Positions 31,083 through 43,210 of a stretch of 64,000 bases of DNA are shown here, in pieces. Made by a program: the position numbers and the translations under genes. The notes beneath the pieces were generated by a model. It saw only the letters and a program-made list of their open reading frames with translations. It was not told the origin of the DNA and ran no database searches. Origin of the DNA: Effrenium voratum (taxonomy: Eukaryota > Sar > Dinophyceae > Suessiales > Symbiodiniaceae); NCBI GenBank assembly GCA_963377175.1, contig CAUJNA010002913.1, positions 745,215-809,214 of the forward strand, read 5' to 3'. The stretch's first letter is position 1. Every line of letters starts with the position of its first letter.

Positions 31083-31940
31083 ACCCGCAGAACTGCCGGA
31101 TCTTGAGCAGAGTCGCCGCCACCACCCTGCGATCTCCAGTGATCAACAGGTCGTCGATGTAGACTGCCATGTAGCCCACCGTCTCTTCTTGCCCACGCCG
31201 ACTGCTCTTGATCCTCCACAGATTCACCTCCTTGGTTTTCTTGACCAGCAAGCCCACGTGCCCTCGTCATCCTCCATCTCCCAGCTAACCGCGCCCATGG
31301 TCTCGTCCCGGTGGTTTGCCCAATCCTTGGGTGACGTAGTCAATCCATAAACGGACCCCTCCACCGCCCAAAGCTCGCCCGGCTCCGTGATCTGGCACTC
31401 CTGAAAGATGGTTGGAGGGTTGACAACCACAATGTCCTTGGACCTGCCGGGTGGCACTTGCAAGAAAGCCGTCTTCACATCGACCCCCGCCAACGTCCAT
31501 CCTCTCTGCGCTCCAGCCGCCACCATCGCCCTGACCTGTGACGCGTCAATGCCTCCGGCATAGGTGTCAGCCGCGGCCCTTTCTGACATGAAGTTGCCAC
31601 ACGCTACCCCCCGGCATTTCCGCCGTCCTGTAGCAGCCTTCCTCGTGAACACTGCCTTCCCCGGAACCCGATCATACGGTATGCCCTTTTCCAGCGCCTC
31701 CTTCTTGAGCGCCTCGGCCTCCCGCTGATTAATGGCCCGGATCACGCCCGAGTTCAGCAAAGCCGCCCTCTCTTCTACCATAGATGGTCTCCACTTCTCC
31801 ACTTCCTTCCTCACATCTGCCAGGGCGTAGGTCTTGGTCTGAAGAAAGATCTTCTTCTGTTGCCTTTCTCGCACAGGTCTCCTCAGCGTCCAAGTCCTCA
31901 GCCCTCTGCATTGCCGCCAATCATGTTTTAACTCGGACAT
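31036..31940 (-). pseudogene. copia-2 reverse transcriptase
   Basis: Readable copia RT: LAGVDVKTAFLQVP (catalytic Asp of motif A, around 31480), VEGSVYGLTTSPKDW (around 31340) and MAVYIDDLLITG (motif C with both Asp, around 31160). The frame shifts near 31255 and again in a TTTT run near 31077, before the RNase H frame. The catalytic residues are intact, so decay is by small indels and not by loss of motifs. Confidence 0.85.
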
Positions 31941-31970
31941 CTTCTTCTGTTAACATCGCGACGGTCTTCT

Positions 31971-33138
31971 TCACCATGCCTCTTCTAGACGCCATTCCTC
32001 CTCCATCATGTGCCTCCCCCGGGCCTGACATTCCATCACCAACGTCCTCAAATCCGCCTCCCACTCTCGGTCCTCCAGCGCGGGTGGCCTTTTGGATGTA
32101 ATCCTCCTCCTTGGACCACCTCCTCCTGGCCAACCATCTTCTGCTCCAGCACCACCAGCGGGTGGCCCTCCCTCTTCCGGCGGTTTCTCCGTCTCAATCA
32201 CATCGGTGGTGTGGAAGAAGTTCCCATCCTCCCCCTGGACGAAGTACCCTCCCGAAGATGCCAACATAGTGACGTCCGGCCCCAAGATGGTCACCGCCTC
32301 CCTGGTTGCTTCCCAATCCTTGGATCGGTGATTCCAGGCCTTGGTCTTCGCCATCACCACGCTCCCGAAAGCCCTCAAAGGCTTGACCGGGTAGTTCATG
32401 GCCTCGAGCTGTGACCACCTTCGTTCTCCGGCCGCCAACGGCCATAGATTCTCTTCCACGCCCGAGCCCTTGAGCAGCGTCTTGGTCAACCTCTTGATGA
32501 AGCCCACCTCCGCCTCGGCTCGCCCATTCATTTTCCATGAGCTGCCGTCAGTGAACGTCCGCATGATGAGGCGTTCCATAGCCCATTTCTTGGCCCTCTT
32601 GGACGTGAACTCGCCTGCTCTGTCACACGCCGGACAGGTAGTCCACGATAGCGTAGCTTAGTGGTCATCTTCGCCACGCCTCCAGCCTCCGGTACGTCTC
32701 CTCTTCCAGCCACGCCAGGCGCTCCGGGGCCAAGTGCATGAGCATTCGTCCCTGTCAGGTCACCGGAACCGTGTAGGTGCCGACGACGAAAAATCGTCCC
32801 ACGCCTTCTTGATCTCGTCCAGGTTTGAAGGGCCCCGCCAGGTCAATCGCCAGCGTGTAACTCTCAGGGCTCACCACCCTTCGGTGGTACCGCGCCTTTC
32901 CTGCTCCCTCCAGGCACGTGCGGCATCCCCGATGGAACGGGAGGCGGTCATTCGCCAAGTGCGCCTTCCATTGCTCTGCACTCAGCCCCTTCAGCTTCAC
33001 CTGCTCCAAGCCCATGCGAACGGCCATGGCAATCGCCTTCTTCATCCCTGGCGCCCAGGCCCCACTTCTTCGAAGCCGCCATCCGCTCTTCCAAGGTCTT
33101 TCCCAGCGGACCTTTATCCGATCCTCCTCCTCGAACAC
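31971..33138 (-). pseudogene. copia-2 integrase
   Basis: The zinc-binding part is HLANDRLPFHRGCRTC (33000-32900, H-H-C-C). The first catalytic Asp is in YTLAIDLAGPF (around 32850), the second in CDRAGEFTSKRAKKW (around 32620) and the Glu in WKMNGRAEAEV (around 32530). Downstream lies the copia-type FGSVVMAKTKAW region (32365-32330) and an acidic Pro/Gly-rich tail. A stop at 32757 and frameshifts near 33100 and 32700 interrupt it. Integrase would insert the cDNA and make the target duplication. Confidence 0.8.
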
Positions 33139-33519
33139 CGTTCAGCTGCTCGAGCATCTCCATGTTGGTGCCTATCGTTGTAGGCTTTGTCTTTGCGTGG
33201 CCAAACGGCCCCTGATCGAAGCGATACTCCTTCATCTTGTAGGCCTTCTTGAACCTTTTCCACTCGTCCCAGGCCCAGTACGAAGGATACCGCTCCCAAG
33301 CTTCTGCAGCTCTCTGACCTCCTTCCACATAGGGCTCCGGATGTGGGTTTTCCGCCAGGAAGCCGACCTTGGACGAACTGGCCTCATCCGCCACCATGTA
33401 CAGCAGCATCGGCCTCAACCAGAGAACCGTATCTCCATCCACCTTGTCCATCAGCACCTGAGGAAGCCCATGACGACCAAAGCGCTCCTCTCCATCTCTT
33501 GTCGGCTGCACAAACCTCA

Positions 33520-33726
33520 TCCTTGAGATAGTCCGACACGCCAAGATCTGCTTCACCTTTCCCGAAGCGCACAGCTCCATCAAGTAGGCCATCACGCTGT
33601 CCTTTCCGACATCCTGGCCTCTCCCAGCTCCAGATCAATGCAAAGCACCACCCTGTCTGCTGTTTCCAACTCCTTCTCCCAGAACTTCGCGTCCGGGCCC
33701 GAATAAAGGTGGAGGATGACCTCCTC
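33520..33726 (-). pseudogene. copia-2 methyltransferase-like segment before integrase
   Basis: The minus strand reads VILHLYSGPDAKFWEKELE, then VVLCIDLELGE, then, after a one-base shift, GKVKQILACRTISRMR. The order (LHLYSG glycine loop, acidic strand end, small hydrophobic strand with Cys-Arg-Thr) mirrors a SAM-binding fold and C5-methyltransferase motif IV. From memory, related dinoflagellate polyproteins read GGPNCRTRS at the last position. Here the Gly-Gly-Pro part is missing. The assignment is tentative. Confidence 0.4.
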
Positions 33727-34990
33727 CGAGCCACTTGACCATCTCCAGGCCAACCTTCTCCTCCTCCTGCACCGTCAACGGCTCTCCTCTCAGCGCCATC
33801 AACCGCATCGCCTCCAGCTCCAACTCCCTGATGAGCTCCAACCCGAGGCTCTCATCTACCGTTGGACAGCCTCCTTCCAAAGCGGTGTCCAAGGTCCGCC
33901 CATGCTGATCAATCAGCCGAAAGCCACCAGGTACGGGCTGGACCTCCTCCGTGGTCAACAACGTCCTTGTCCATGGGATAAGCCGCAATGAGACCGTCCC
34001 CTGCGCCAAATGCACCTCGACCTCTCGAGCCTCCTCCCACTCCTGTGCCGACACACACTGCCTCAGGCTGTGCGTAGCTCCTCCATCAAGCAGCGCCCTC
34101 TTGTTCTTGACCTCTAGGGAGCTCACTTGGATCCTCCTCAACTCAGGGCCCCTCAAGCTCTTCAGCAATCCCGCTGCTTCCTGAATGAGTCCCCGCACTG
34201 CTTCACCACCACTTCCATCTGCATCGTTCTCGCTGAAGTTCTTGGCTCCGCCATCTCCATCACGAGGCTTCCGCACCTTCACCGGGCAGTCCTTGCGGGT
34301 ATGCGAAGTCCCTCCGCAATTCCAACAGCGTCCACGCTTGTCCCCGTCGAACTCGTGCTTGTAGGTGCAATCCGCTCCCTTCTTGCAGCCACCGTCTGTG
34401 AGGAAGAACCGGCACACTGGAGTTGCCGTAGCCTCCTTGCCTTTGCCCTTCCCTCCTCCTTTTGGACTGCCCTTACCTTTCTCCCCACCTCCTCCATCCT
34501 TGGTCACCAGCGCCTTGACTTTTGCGGTGGCAGTAGATGAGGTTGAAGCTCCATGTAGCGCTGCTTCTCCTTCCGCCAGGACGACGTCCGCCAGCTGCGC
34601 CACCGCCTCCAAACTCGGAGCAACGTCCACCCGAAGTCCAGCTTGCTCCGCATTTAATTGTGAACATCGCCTGGCCAGAATGCTTCGTGACCATCCCAAC
34701 GAACCGATCCAGGGAACCAGCAACGTAGCATCCGCCCTCAACTCACGGGTCCGGGCAAGCCACCTTTTCCACGTCCTCACCCCGTCCACCACCTCACTCA
34801 GCGTCGTTGGCACCCGCGGCTCAACCGAGCCTCTGAAGCCTCTGAGGAGTTGCGATCTCTCCGCCAGCTTTCCTGGCTGGTACCTTGTGAACACCCGGAA
34901 CAGAATCTCCAGGCCGTTGCAGCTCGCTCCGCAAGCGGTGGCAAAGCAGCCACCAACATAGCCTGTGCCCGCTGAGCCACCCGGCTCCAA
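33635..34990 (-). pseudogene. copia-2 Gag C-terminus, zinc fingers and protease
   Basis: A 451-codon frame. A Gag-like helical region (LRADATLLVPWIGSLGWSRS) is followed by a CCCH finger, CRFFLTDGGCKKGADCTYKH (C-x8-C-x5-C-x3-H, around 34410-34350), and a CCHC knuckle, CWNCGGTSHTRKDC (around 34330-34290). The aspartic protease site is RALLDGGATHSL (around 34105-34065), with the catalytic Asp kept and Gly in place of Ser/Thr. The combination of CCCH and CCHC fingers is unusual for a copia Gag. The frame goes wrong near 33700, at the start of the methyltransferase-like segment. Confidence 0.8.
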
Positions 34991-35020
34991 CGACCACCAT
35001 CATCTTCCACCGCCCGCGGC

Positions 35021-36018
35021 CTAATGTAAAGCCGCTGCAAAGGATCCGCCTGCAACCACTGCGCGCAGGCCTCTGCCAGCACCTGATCCCACCATGCTCC
35101 TGAGCTGACAGTGAGGTCCTTCATCACCGGGCAACATCAACCAGTCCCCCACCACCAACGAGCTCGCCTTCTCCTTCAGAAGGATCTCCTGGAACATGCC
35201 CACCTCCGCGATGCGCACCTCCACGACCAGGTTCTCCTCCTTGAGGTTGTCCAGGATGAAGCCCTCCAAGAGCATCATCTGCTCGACGCTCCCGAGGATA
35301 GGCTCCCGCCAATGCCGTTGGGGTTTGGTTCCCACTCTGATCTTCAGGTCCTCCCTGCCGGGCTCGCAACACCAAAGGTGCAATGCCTGCCCCAGCAACC
35401 TCCTCCGGTACTCCACGGGGTCCCCCATTACGTCCATCAGACGGCCCAGGGAGAACCCGCGACTCCGCAGCGACTCCTTCCCGACCAACTGCACGCTGAT
35501 GAGGTCCAGCACCAACTCCATCTCCTCCAGGAAGACCCAAAAGATCTCGCCCATGATCCGAGGCAACTCCACCACCCGGAACAGGACGATCCACCCCCGG
35601 CCCCATCCCAGGACCACGGCACATCCCCCAACTCCTTCATGGCCCTGCTTCCGCCGCCTTCACGCACCTGCTCCTTGCGATTCCTCATCTCTTGCCAGAG
35701 CGCCTGGTTCTGCGTGATGACCTGCTTGAAGGCACCGAGGAGCTCATCAAGGCCACCCGCCGGGATCTCCGTGTGATAGATCGAGCCCCCTGGCAGCGCT
35801 CCCGGGCTTACCAGCGACCCCTGTTCCTCCCCCACCTCCGGCAAATCCTTCGGACGAAGCGCCTTGAGCTGCGCCTCCTCCTTGGCCTTCTCAGACCAAA
35901 AAGGATTCAAATCCACCGGCGGCCCCAGCGGCACCGCGTCCTCGCGGCTTGGCTGCCACGGCACCAACGCCGTCTCCGGCGAATCAGCGGTCTGCGCCGA
36001 CCCAGCCGAGGATGCCAT
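35021..36018 (-). pseudogene. copia-2 Gag N-terminus
   Basis: ATG at 36018 (MASSAGSAQTADSPETAL), 50 bp inside the primer site. The frame runs as an acidic, Pro-rich leader to about 35600 and continues in another frame as a helical capsid-like stretch (MELVLDLISVQLVGKESLRSRG, PVEYRRRLLGQALHLW) to 35021. The one-base shift near 35600 is at a G/C-rich run. This would be the structural protein of the particle. Confidence 0.7.
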
Positions 36019-36050
36019 GGCGTGCCCTTAGGAGGGCCTACAGAAAAACG

Positions 36051-36065
36051 TTGGGCTCATAACCC
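36051..36065 (-). promoter_or_regulatory. Primer-binding site of copia-2 (internal initiator tRNA-Met type)
   Basis: The minus strand reads GGGTTATGAGCCCAA right after the 5' LTR. This is complementary to GGGCTCATAACCC, the anticodon stem-loop of initiator tRNA-Met (CAT anticodon in the centre), as in Drosophila copia, which primes from a tRNA half-molecule. Confidence 0.75.
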
Positions 36066-36153
36066 ACTCAACTAACAGCGGGCTATTTTTCCTTCTTCGG
36101 CCAAAAAGGGGCTGTCATGCCCAGTGATTTCATCCGCAACTCAAACATCAGGG
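36066..36153 (-). repeat. 5' LTR of copia-2
   Basis: Direct copy of 28496-28583. The primer site abuts it. Confidence 0.75.
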
Positions 36154-39100
36154 GATATAACTCGACCAAATGGTTAATCCCTCCAATTGGGGTTCACCAA
36201 ACCTTGTGTTCAAGAGGTTCCTTTCTTTGGGGGTAACCCCTGGCCACGTTCACTTTGGCTTGGGGATGAAACAAACTAAGTCGCTCAAAGGCCAGGGGAC
36301 ATATTTTGGAAACCTACTGACTCCACTAAACTGCCTCCGCCACAGCCCTGAAGAGCTGCGGGTCGTTCGAGGGCTCGTAGCTCCAGACCTCAGGCTATCC
36401 CCTTTGCTGGCTTTGGTTTGTGTTGATCAGAAATCAAAGTTGCCGAAGAAGCACGGGTCTTTCTTAAGATAGGAATCCACCAGCAAGGTTCATACAAACC
36501 CGATTGAGGGGGGCTCTTTGTGGGAGGTCCCTGTCCATCTGGGTCTTCGTTCAGCATGCTCACATGCACCAAGGTCAAAGCTCCCGTATTACTATATGGG
36601 GTTGGTAAGGATGGTCATGAACTCTACGTGTTTTCGTTGCATACTGGGCTTGCTTGGAAGGTAACCTTGAATTCATGGCCCACGATGGGCGAAGTGGGCC
36701 ACGTTATACATGACTTTGCTCGAATTAACCGGGGGGGGAGGTTGGGGTTCTGTGGAACTGCGCTTCAGAGCTTACAAAGGCATTAGCTCATGACTTCCCC
36801 AACAATCCTAAAGATCATAAACCGAACACGTGCATACTCCCATCTGGGCGACAGATTGCAAATCACAGGCCAAACCTGAAATAATCCCTAATCCCAACAG
36901 GTTGGCGCCCAAATCCAATTGACTCGTGTGGGTCCCGCGTAGAAAGGGTTGCGTGAAATGACGCAGCCCCAAAGACTTTCTGGTTTTGACTTACCAAATG
37001 ATAAAGGCAAGCAGTGCATCTCCAGACACCAAAAAAAAACGATGCCGGACTTACCAAACAAAAAGTTGGATTCTTCAGGTGACCACTTGGTTCCTCGTTT
37101 TACTCTCTCCGCCAAAGTTTGTTGGCTCACTCTGGCCCGCGCCCACACCTTCTCGCCGGCCGGAGTGTCCTCTTACAAAATGGGACCCAACCAAAGGCGG
37201 GGCGCTTAAAATGTGACTTCAGTTTGGTGACTGGAATTATTATTTTTGTGCCGCCTTCTAAAGGGGGGTCCAAGAAGGGGTTGATTTGAGTCAAGCAGAT
37301 ATGCGCATCTATGCATGATTGGCACTGTCCCCATACTAGCCTTCACTTACCCTTTAAAAAAAAATGCTCGCATCATTTGAGGGGTTGCCAAAATTCCTTG
37401 GGCTCACCTGTTCAAGCCACTAACCCCAAATCACAATACTGGAACAAGGTCTGCGAGTTCCTCGTCTTTTCCCCTATGTCTGGTGCATGTCCACCAAATC
37501 AGTGAGGGAACTTACGTGCTCAAAGGCCCTTTGTCTGGTCCACCTGCACCCTGCAATCAATTTTCTGTCGAGAACTGGAGGCATGCAGTCCCCCGTAAAA
37601 AGTTCGGATATCTGAGCCTCAAGTGAATGTGCAGGTCGGCGGCTCGTCACAAGCACCTCATCAACGAGATGTTCACCAGCCTCCCACGACGTTCTACGGT
37701 TAAAGGACAGGTTTTGTTGAAGTTTCGAGAGCTCCAACAGCAATCTCAGATCAAGACCGGAACCTGCCGCTATTTCTGTGGAGCATGCCATTGGAATTTT
37801 GACCAGGCAAGCACCGAGCTACAACGCCTCCTAAATGAGGGACTCAAGATGCACCATCCCATCATCCAACTTGACTGGGCTCTCAAACCAAGGAAGTAAC
37901 GCAACCAGCCTGAATTGTGCTTCTTGTATCATCACTAGTCCAAAGGATGTCTGCGCCGTATTTAAAAAAATCACCGCACAGTCTGAAAACACCGGAAATG
38001 CCCTTTGCAGTCTCAAGCTGTTTCACTGAACGTCCTTGGAGAAGGTCTTCTGCAAGGCATTCTGCACCTGACAGTCGATCGAAGAGTTTTTGTCTTTGGT
38101 CATTGTTAGGTTCGAGGCATGGGGGTGCATGGGGTCAGTTCAACCACGAAAAACGGTAGCCACGATGGAGCCTTTTCCAAAATTGCCTAGAATGGGATTT
38201 GCCTTTTGACCTCCCTGGGACGATAATTCGACCCCCTGAACGTGACAACAAAAAAAGCTAAGGGGGGTTCTGAAGTCCATCTTGTAGCCAAACAATTGAA
38301 GGTTGAGTCAGCAATGTGAGGAGCGCCCTGTGCAAAGGGCGCCCTTTAGTCCTGGGACCGTTGTTTCACGATGGGCACCTTCCTTGCTAACTGAGAAGGG
38401 TCTACAAGGGTGCTGCCACTTGGGGCAAGATAGCACCTGCAAAAGGCTTCGTCCACCTTCAGTGGGCAATGGGTGTCTTTGTCTTTCAGATGCAACCGCC
38501 CTTAATTTAAGACATCCATCACCAGCAATTGCAAAAGTTGCCTTTTGTAAAGACCGCCTTCTGGTCTTCAAAAGACAACCCAGTCCTCCCTGAAACCCCT
38601 TTAGCTCCCTTATCAAACCCCAAGCTCCATTCTCCCCAAAAGCGCCCTGCAGAAGCTCTCAGGATCATCCTGGATTTAAAGGCAAACTTCCAAGGTCTCA
38701 CACCTGCATCAAGATCGTCTTCTCCTCCACTGCTTTCTCCCCCGCCACCTGCTGGAAGGGGATGTGAACGATTCGAGCTGACCCCTGACAACAGGCGTTG
38801 AGCTTTGACTTATTTCTGTTTCGTTTTTGCTGACTGCATGCTTAATCACCACATCATGTAAAATGTCTCCAAACCCTGACCCAAAATTGGTTTGTGACCA
38901 ATTCCCTGTTTGGGGGAAATATTATGACGCCTCTTTAGGTGTTCGACAGTTGCACTCATACAGGGCCCTTTTCTTAGGAAGGAAGCTGTCGAATGCAAAC
39001 CCTTGTACCTGGGTGGGACCCTTCTCTTCCAACCCCCAACTAGCCCCGTTTTTTTTCCCAAGAAAACCAAGTTGCTGGTCCAGCAAACTGTGCCCAACAA

Positions 39101-41029
39101 GCGATTCCCGCCTGTGGCTGATGAAACCTACGTTTGCGGCAAACCCAACATACTGCCACTGCAACAAATCAACATCCACAGAGGGGATGGCGGGCTCCAT
39201 CATCCGCAGAAGGGTGCGGCGAATTCCAACTGAATATGAAGCAGGGGGCAAGAAAAGAGCTGGCTTACGAAATCCGCCACAATTCCAAACGCTGCCCCAC
39301 CGGAGACCGAGCCACGATGCTCTCGTCGGCGTACCCCAGAATGAGCTTGCGGGGCATTCAAGAAACAAGGCAGTTCGCCTTCATCCGGCCAACTGCCTGC
39401 CACACATTCCCCTCCTCCACCCTCTGCCCCATTCCGCCTGTCCAGGGCTGTCATCTGCCAGCTCCTGGCCGCAAACGAAGGCCAGGACAAACTGCCCGCC
39501 TCCAACAAACAAAGAAGTGCACAGACCCTTTCGTCATCTGAAGCGGGTTCTACGGCACTTCCAGGCCTGGAAAATTAAGACGGAATTCCACTTGCTTGAT
39601 CTGGACAAAGCACTCCATGTCGGACAACAAAGGCTTTGTCTGCCGTTGCCAATCGACGATTGATCGTCCTCCACGACAATGTTCTATTGTACCGAAGCCA
39701 GTCCTTGGCCTTTTGCCTTGGTTTGCTTTGTGGTTGGTTTTCTGTGTTGAGTCCGGAATCCTGCCCCAACGCAACTCGTAGTACGAATTTGATATCGTAT
39801 AGTATCACCATGTCTGCAGCCATCGCAGACGCAATGGACCTCATCCAGAACAGGACTCATGCTCGTGACCATGCCAAGCAGCTCTTCAGCGGCACTGAGG
39901 GAGTCTCCTATTCACTAACCATCCCCAGATCACCCCTAACCTGACACAGACACCAACCTGCCTTCACTGATTCAACGAAGAGGATGAGAAACTTTGCAGG
40001 CGAATAAACAACACAAACCCTCTTCCACAATTTCCCAAGAGAATGCAGGCCTGGGCCCTTTAAGCGATGGACCTCCATGAAGCCAAAGGAGGAGCCGGGG
40101 ATCGAGGCTGGGAAGCTGGGATTTGAGGCCAAATGGGCCGAAGTGGAGAAGAACATGCTGGGTGCGGGCCCTGGCAGATGGAGGCAGCACCCCGAAGCGG
40201 GGTAAAAGCCAGGTGAGAAAATGGGAAGAAACCGCGTCAACTGCAGCTAGTCCCGGTGGTGGATCTGGCAGCGGTGCTGTTGAGGCGACGATTGAGGAAC
40301 TTGGTGAGGGACCCATGCTTCGAGGCGTTGCCGCAACGAGGCATGAAATGCGGTGGAGCAACGAGGCATGAAATGCGGTGATCCCGACTCAAGTAGCTTC
40401 CAAAATCTGAAGCAAGCCAGCAATCCGCAAATCGTGAGGTGCACGAGGAGCCTTCTACAATTCAAATGGGAATCAACCATGCGCAAACAGCCGACATAGC
40501 CTTCCTGGATTGCCTGTTGTGTGGTTGAAATATGCGGATCCTTAAAAATGCGAGCAGATCTGAATGCGAGCGAGAGCCCTGAATTTCCAAAATCTGCTAA
40601 TCCCCGTCAGCAAAGTAACTCACTGCCTGTGGGTTTCTTGAAAAAAAATCGTGTTCAGAGCCACGAGAAGGAGAGGATGCTTGCCCAAGTCAGGGGCCGA
40701 CTGTCAAGCCGATCTGGCAGCATGTTGTACATACTGAAAGCAACCAAGCGAGTTGGGTTTGCGGTCTTGGAAAACAGCCCCTTACCCCCTGTTTCTTCTA
40801 TTTGGTTGTTATTTAGTAAGGTGATAGCTGCTGATTGATTGCTCTTACAGCCCCTCCCACCAACTTGAAACCTGAAGGATCATTCTCCCCCCACCCTCCC
40901 CTTAGACTTGTCTTGCCTGCTTGAGGTGCGAATCCAATTTAGGCCAGAGAGTGTTTTTGGGGAAGTTTGTGACAAGTAGTTTAGCCCCTTGCCAGTCACA
41001 TCGGCCAATTGCCATCCGACCAAACGAGG

Positions 41030-41110
41030 TCCTTGTCCACCAGCTGCGCGGGGGGCGCCTGCTCCGCCCCGGCCGCCGCCGTGGCCAGGGAGGCCCGGAA
41101 CAGAGACAAG
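41030..41110 (-). other. GC-rich exon-like island 1
   Basis: One minus frame reads LFRASLATAAAGAEQAPPAQ and continues LVDKDLVWSDGNWP to a stop. Codon third positions are mostly G or C, as in the Rab1 exons. No family is recognised. Confidence 0.25.
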
Positions 41111-42009
41111 TCCTAAGCAACGGAACGCGGGATGTGACAAACCGCAAATGGGCCAAGTACAAGGCTTCCTGCGTTCCCTTGCACGATTCCGAGATGGATT
41201 CCGGTATTTGGATGGTGTAACGCGTGCCGTCTCCATTATTGCAAGGGGTGTGGAAACCATCTGATTGACTGTAACTTACAAGGGTTTACAATGCGCAGGA
41301 AATCTAGCACAAAGTGCTTTGTTTGCAGCCTCCGTTCAGAACCAAAAACAGAATGAAAACTACAAAATATGTCAAGTACATTGTCCGAACACATGTCTAA
41401 GCCACTCTGGATTGATCTGTTCAGGTGACCCTTGAAATGGGGGGCCCCTGCAACTGGTTGTTCAAAGCAAATTTGCTTAACTGAATCGAATTCGGGCGCC
41501 GCCAAGACCACATCGGGTTCCTTTCAGTTTACGTAAAACGTCATCCAAAGGAAGCCCATTTCTCATTTTAGGAAATGCCTTTTGACTTGGGGAACGTGTT
41601 GGTGGGTTGCCAAGTAGAGCGGCGATTCTAGTCAGCCGTTTTCGTTGGACCCGGTTGAAAGTCGAAACATGGCACAATGCCGTCTTTCGAGAGTCTGGAC
41701 CCCATTTCTGAGTCCCTTTTACCTCAGTTTTGGCCACGTTTCCCGCCAATTAGGGGCACACGTGTCCAGAGTCCTGAGTCTTGCCGAACACTGCAAGAGA
41801 TGGCATCAAATGTTCTTGTCTGCCGCTGTTCACTTCAAAACAGCCAAAATTTATCCACCCAACACCATGCACCAACAGCAGGCTGATTTGACAAGAAACT
41901 TCTGCGGCCCCTAGCGCTGATTCTTTTACAAGGCAGACTCGCGAAACATGCTTCCTTCCAAGCTCCCGAGAACGGCATCCTATCCGAATGCTCCCAAGTC
42001 TTCACAGGC

Positions 42010-42180
42010 TGGGAAAACGCGGCCAGTGGCCCGGTGCTCGGCCGATCCGAGGCGCGCCCGCGCCCAGGAACCACCGCAGCCGCTCCGCGGCGTCCCGGAG
42101 CGCCTGCTCGGGGCTCAGCCAGGCCCCGGCGAAGCGGTGCCTCGGTTCGGGGCCGTTGGCTTCTGTTTGGTTTCGGGATC
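42010..42180 (-). other. GC-rich exon-like island 2
   Basis: One minus frame reads RHRFAGAWLSPEQALRDAAE and RLRWFLGAGAPRIG, a plausible amphipathic helical peptide with G/C third positions. No family is recognised and no splice sites were fixed. Confidence 0.3.
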
Positions 42181-43059
42181 TGACAGAGGCCCTCACCCAG
42201 AGCAGCTGACATAGCCGGGAGAGCTCTAGGGTTTCTGAGTAGAGATGTGATACGCATGCAAGACCAGGCTAGTGATGCTGGCAGCACGGATGGCTCATGT
42301 TAGTGGGGTTCTGAGCAAATCGGGATTGGATGTGAAGAAGCAGGATGAGAGAGTTCAGCTGCATGGTAGCTTCTGACTATGATTATACAGGTATGATTAC
42401 AAGGGGATCTACCTCAATTGACTCGATATGCCTCGCATTTGCAGCCACATTGCGCGTGTGCAGGAAAAGTTGAAAAGGCAGCTAAAAGGACCGATGTGTG
42501 AGCCTCAGCTAGACATGCACAGCCCCTGCAGAAAGCCAGTCTCCAAAATGAGAGCTTCCCCTCTACTCTCGAATATGGGAATGACCCCACAAACAATTCC
42601 CTACATTCCTGTCCATTTGTGGTTGGCGTTGGTGGGTATTCAACCATATTACAACTACAAACTACTGAGCCATGACCACCCCTGTTAGTAGGTGGCTTAA
42701 TTTCCGTGGTTGGTAACTTGAGGCACCTAGTAGCCAGGATTGTGAAGCAGTTGCTATGGCGGCCATCCCATGACAAGAACATAGCAACCCAAATGCACTC
42801 AAACCACAAACAATGCCCAAAACTGCCAGGTGTGTTGTCCGCCTGTTTCCTCCACACAGTCCCCGACAAAAGTACCAGATTCCCTGACGTCGATCCCGGA
42901 CTGACACACCTTGCCGATTAATAGCAGAGTGAAACTCCCATAAAGGTGATCCTGAACTCTAGAAGGGTGGCACCCCCTTCAAGTTTATCAGCCACAGGCT
43001 TCTTAATCCTTGGTTCCCATCAAGCAATCACTTGTTGCAACATCTTCAACGGCCACAGG

Positions 43060-43210
43060 CGAGCAGAAACACTCAGATCCCTCGCTGCCAGTTGCAGGCA
43101 AGCCGCGGCACCCCATCGAGGCACACCAAAAGCAACGCGCGGACCTCCTGACCGTTGACCAGCCAAGTCGGGCGCCGGTTGCCCTGAAGGCCCCGTCTGG
43201 TGAGGCAAAC
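43060..43210. other. GC-rich exon-like island 3
   Basis: Open on both strands. The plus frame contains APVALKAPSGEANQAF, sharing APVALKAP with the plus frame at about 28030, and the minus frame shares GAFRATGA with the same place. A GTGAGG donor-like site follows on the plus strand. The strand is undecided. Confidence 0.25.

Larger units (their letters stand above)
28495..36153 (-). mobile_element. Ty1/copia LTR retrotransposon (copia-2) with C-terminal dUTPase-like extension
   Basis: Terminal direct repeats of about 88 bp (28496-28583 and 36066-36153) enclose, on the minus strand, Gag (36018-35021), zinc fingers and protease (34990-33740), a methyltransferase-like segment (33726-33520), integrase (33140-32010), RT (31940-31036), RNase H, a membrane segment, a dUTPase-like domain and further frames (to 28635). 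PR-IN-RT-RH is the copia order. Domains are largely complete but joined across at least eight frameshifts or stops, so this copy is inactive. No target-site duplication was found next to the repeats. Confidence 0.87.

Noticed and set aside
38827..39663. 278-codon plus-strand frame
   Set aside because: No recognised domain, biased Pro/Ser/His composition and an equally long minus frame across it. Likely a chance open frame.
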